A program made the translations under genes and the position numbers. Of a stretch of 31,576 nucleotides of DNA, positions 29,797-31,576 are shown one piece after another. The notes beneath the pieces were generated by a model that worked only from the letters and a program-made list of their open reading frames with translations, searched no databases and was not told the origin of the DNA. The DNA comes from a virus: positions 1-31,576 of the IMG/VR virus record IMGVR_UViG_3300042876_001120; one strand, given 5' to 3'. The first letter of the stretch is position 1. Every line of letters begins with the position of its first letter.

Positions 29797-31576
29797 ATGG
29801 CCGAGACGCCAGTTTTTCAGGGGCATCATGTCATCGAGCAGGATGCATACAAACAAAGCCGACTGCTTCGGGAATTGTCGAAGCAAGAGTTGTTTGATCT
29901 GCATGCTCCCCGCAACCTGCTCAATCTGCCCGTCGATCGGGCGCTGGCAGAACAGCTTGATCTTTCTCCACATCCAGGTGGACCGCTCGGCGAGTATTCA
30001 AGGGGCGTCCGAGAGCAACTGGCGGAGCTAGAGCAAACTCCAGACGGTCGAGCGGCACTTCGAGGCGACCGCGCCGCTGCGGAGCGCGTAGCTACCAGAG
30101 TAGGCGAGCTGACCGATACGCTGAAAACCGGACTGGTCAACGGGGATCTGCATTCCAACACGCCACAGGGCATGACGCGCGAACAGGCGAATGCGCGCAT
30201 TCGCGAATTCTTCGGCGACATCGATGGGTATCGACAAACTCACGCGACGCAGATCGCGGAGATCGGCAGGATGCCTGGACAGGAGGCGCGCTGGGCCGGC
30301 GTGACCCGATCCGAAGGCAACGTCGCTGCGACACTCGATGCCATCGAAGAACCGGGCATGAAGCCGATGGCTGGCGATCCAGCCGCAGGCCGACAGTCGC
30401 TCGGCACTGCAGTTGCGCAGGCGAACGAAGCGGGACGTTTGCCGCTGTCGGAACCGATGGAAGTCAGACTGCGCGCCACCTTCCCACAAGAGATGCCACC
30501 AACGCTGGTCCGCACGCCCACCATGCCGGAGGCGCGTGGACCACTGGTGGAAGGCGGTACGGTGCCGGACGTGGACGCGCCTCGCACAGGAGCGCCAAGT
30601 ACGGGCCGGGCACTGCGTGTCGTCGGTGCGGCAGGTGTGGCTCTCATGGCCTACGATTTCGCCAGCACCGGGCATCGCGTCCTTGAATTGCGGGCGCAAG
30701 GCAACGACGCCGCCGCCGAAGCCGCTGGGACGCGCTTCGTCGGTCGCAATGCAGGCGGCCTGCTGGTCGGCTTCGGAGCGGGCTTCGCATACGGCGCCAC
30801 CACCGGTTCCTGGACCGGCCCAGGTGCGCTGGTGTCAGGGGTGATCGGCGGCGGTGTTGGGGCTTATCTGGGCGAGAAATGGGCGGATCAGAAGCAACTC
30901 GAGCAGATCTATACCCAGACCGACGTCAATGGGAATGCGTGGACGCGAGACCCTGCGGATCCTCAAGGCGCGTGGTTGCGTACGGCGCGTGCGCCGAATG
31001 CGACAGGCGGGTTCGACGAAACACGCCTCGTCGCCGCCGGTCGTCTGGTCGACGAACTGAATTACAGATCCGCCAACGACTCCTATTCGCTGGGTCTCGC
31101 GAATCCTCCGGAGCCGAAAGCACCGTTTAGGCTGCCTGCGGAACCTGGTGTCGACTCGCCGCGAGCCCCGTTCGAGACCGGCCGAGACTATGTGCGTGAT
31201 GCGCAATCCGGGAAATGGCAGATCGAGATCAGAGAGAACCTCGACGGCCGCATACCGCTTACCCGGCACGAACCGGTCAGTGATGAGCGTGCGATGGAGT
31301 TGGAGCGCCAGTCGGCGTTGATCATCGCCAACAATGCCGCCAACACACCTGCGGTGATCGCTGCGCGGTATCAGATCGCCCACGACCAGTTCGCCTGGGG
31401 AGAATTCGCATCGAAAGAACCAGTTCCGCCAGTCATCCGCAATTCGGCCGCGCAGACCGAGACCCTGCCGGCGTCAGACGGCAACACCTACACCCGCGGT
31501 GCCGACGGGGAGTGGACCAGGCCCGGAATGCTCTACGGCACCAATCAGGCATCGGGCAACCTCCGTGAGGAATTGA
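29797..31576 (+). CDS. AHH-like nuclease effector, 3' end beyond window
   Basis: This frame is open from the ATG at 29797 to the right edge (593 codons, no stop). A Shine-Dalgarno-like AAGGA lies about ten bases upstream. The N-terminus has His10-His11 in GHHVIEQ, then NLLNLPVD (Asn40/Asn43) and His59 in SPHPGGPLGEY, the AHH-type nuclease order. A Gly/Ala-rich hydrophobic segment (GLLVGFGAGFAYGATTGSW, ALVSGVIGGGVGAYLGEK) lies near residue 340 and may insert into membranes. Similar AHH proteins occur in Xanthomonadales, from memory. The nuclease-like part is N-terminal, unlike most polymorphic toxins. The rest is not identified. Confidence 0.78.
   Translation, partial: MAETPVFQGHHVIEQDAYKQSRLLRELSKQELFDLHAPRNLLNLPVDRALAEQLDLSPHPGGPLGEYSRGVREQLAELEQTPDGRAALRGDRAAAERVATRVGELTDTLKTGLVNGDLHSNTPQGMTREQANARIREFFGDIDGYRQTHATQIAEIGRMPGQEARWAGVTRSEGNVAATLDAIEEPGMKPMAGDPAAGRQSLGTAVAQANEAGRLPLSEPMEVRLRATFPQEMPPTLVRTPTMPEARGPLVEGGTVPDVDAPRTGAPSTGRALRVVGAAGVALMAYDFASTGHRVLELRAQGNDAAAEAAGTRFVGRNAGGLLVGFGAGFAYGATTGSWTGPGALVSGVIGGGVGAYLGEKWADQKQLEQIYTQTDVNGNAWTRDPADPQGAWLRTARAPNATGGFDETRLVAAGRLVDELNYRSANDSYSLGLANPPEPKAPFRLPAEPGVDSPRAPFETGRDYVRDAQSGKWQIEIRENLDGRIPLTRHEPVSDERAMELERQSALIIANNAANTPAVIAARYQIAHDQFAWGEFASKEPVPPVIRNSAAQTETLPASDGNTYTRGADGEWTRPGMLYGTNQASGNLREEL

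Noticed and set aside
1-31576. CRISPR array, tRNA or rRNA genes, insertion sequences, integrase, attachment site
   Set aside because: No regularly spaced identical repeats, cloverleaf sequences, transposase or tyrosine/serine recombinase motifs were found by reading both strands. A divergent att site could be missed by eye.

Overview
The window is almost entirely a lambda-like siphophage genome, most likely an integrated prophage, in a high-G+C gammaproteobacterium. The small-protein families and the toxin/immunity pair at the right edge resemble those of Xanthomonadales (Lysobacter, Stenotrophomonas, Xanthomonas). That host assignment is inference from remembered families, not a search.

Layout. 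From 1 to about 15350 the minus strand carries a packaging, head and tail module. In transcription order it runs: small terminase, large terminase (gpA type), gpW, portal (gpB), S49 protease (gpC) with a nested scaffold, decoration protein (gpD), major capsid (gpE), a GH108 endolysin, FII-like joiner, U-like terminator, Z-like protein, a small protein, tail tube (gpV role), G/GT chaperones with a -1 frameshift signal, tape measure (gpH), and a partial tail-tip protein. Most junctions are start/stop overlaps of 1 to 20 bases. Small plus-strand genes interrupt this block: a five-helix membrane protein at 6014 and a group of five from 14450 to 17226. Three of those five share a conserved 35-base leader element.

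From 17291 to 28867 the minus strand carries early functions. They are a cytosine-C5 methyltransferase, two tandem ParB-fused amino-methyltransferases, a roughly 470-base structured non-coding region, a DUF6362-type protein, RuvC, and a D5-type primase/helicase. Upstream of these lie an HTH protein sharing part of the primase sequence, a Cas4-like exonuclease, a DUF6511-type protein, an SSB-like protein, a Sak4-like ATPase and an AlpA-like regulator. Together these replicate, recombine and methylate the phage DNA. An AT-rich region with repeated TGGAAA sites (28929-28979) lies upstream of the regulator.

From 29117 to the right edge the plus strand carries an Imm11 (DUF1629)-type immunity protein and a long AHH-like nuclease effector that continues past the window. 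This may be prophage cargo or flanking host sequence. No integrase, CI-type repressor, attachment site, tRNA, CRISPR array or insertion sequence was recognised, so neither prophage end is defined here.
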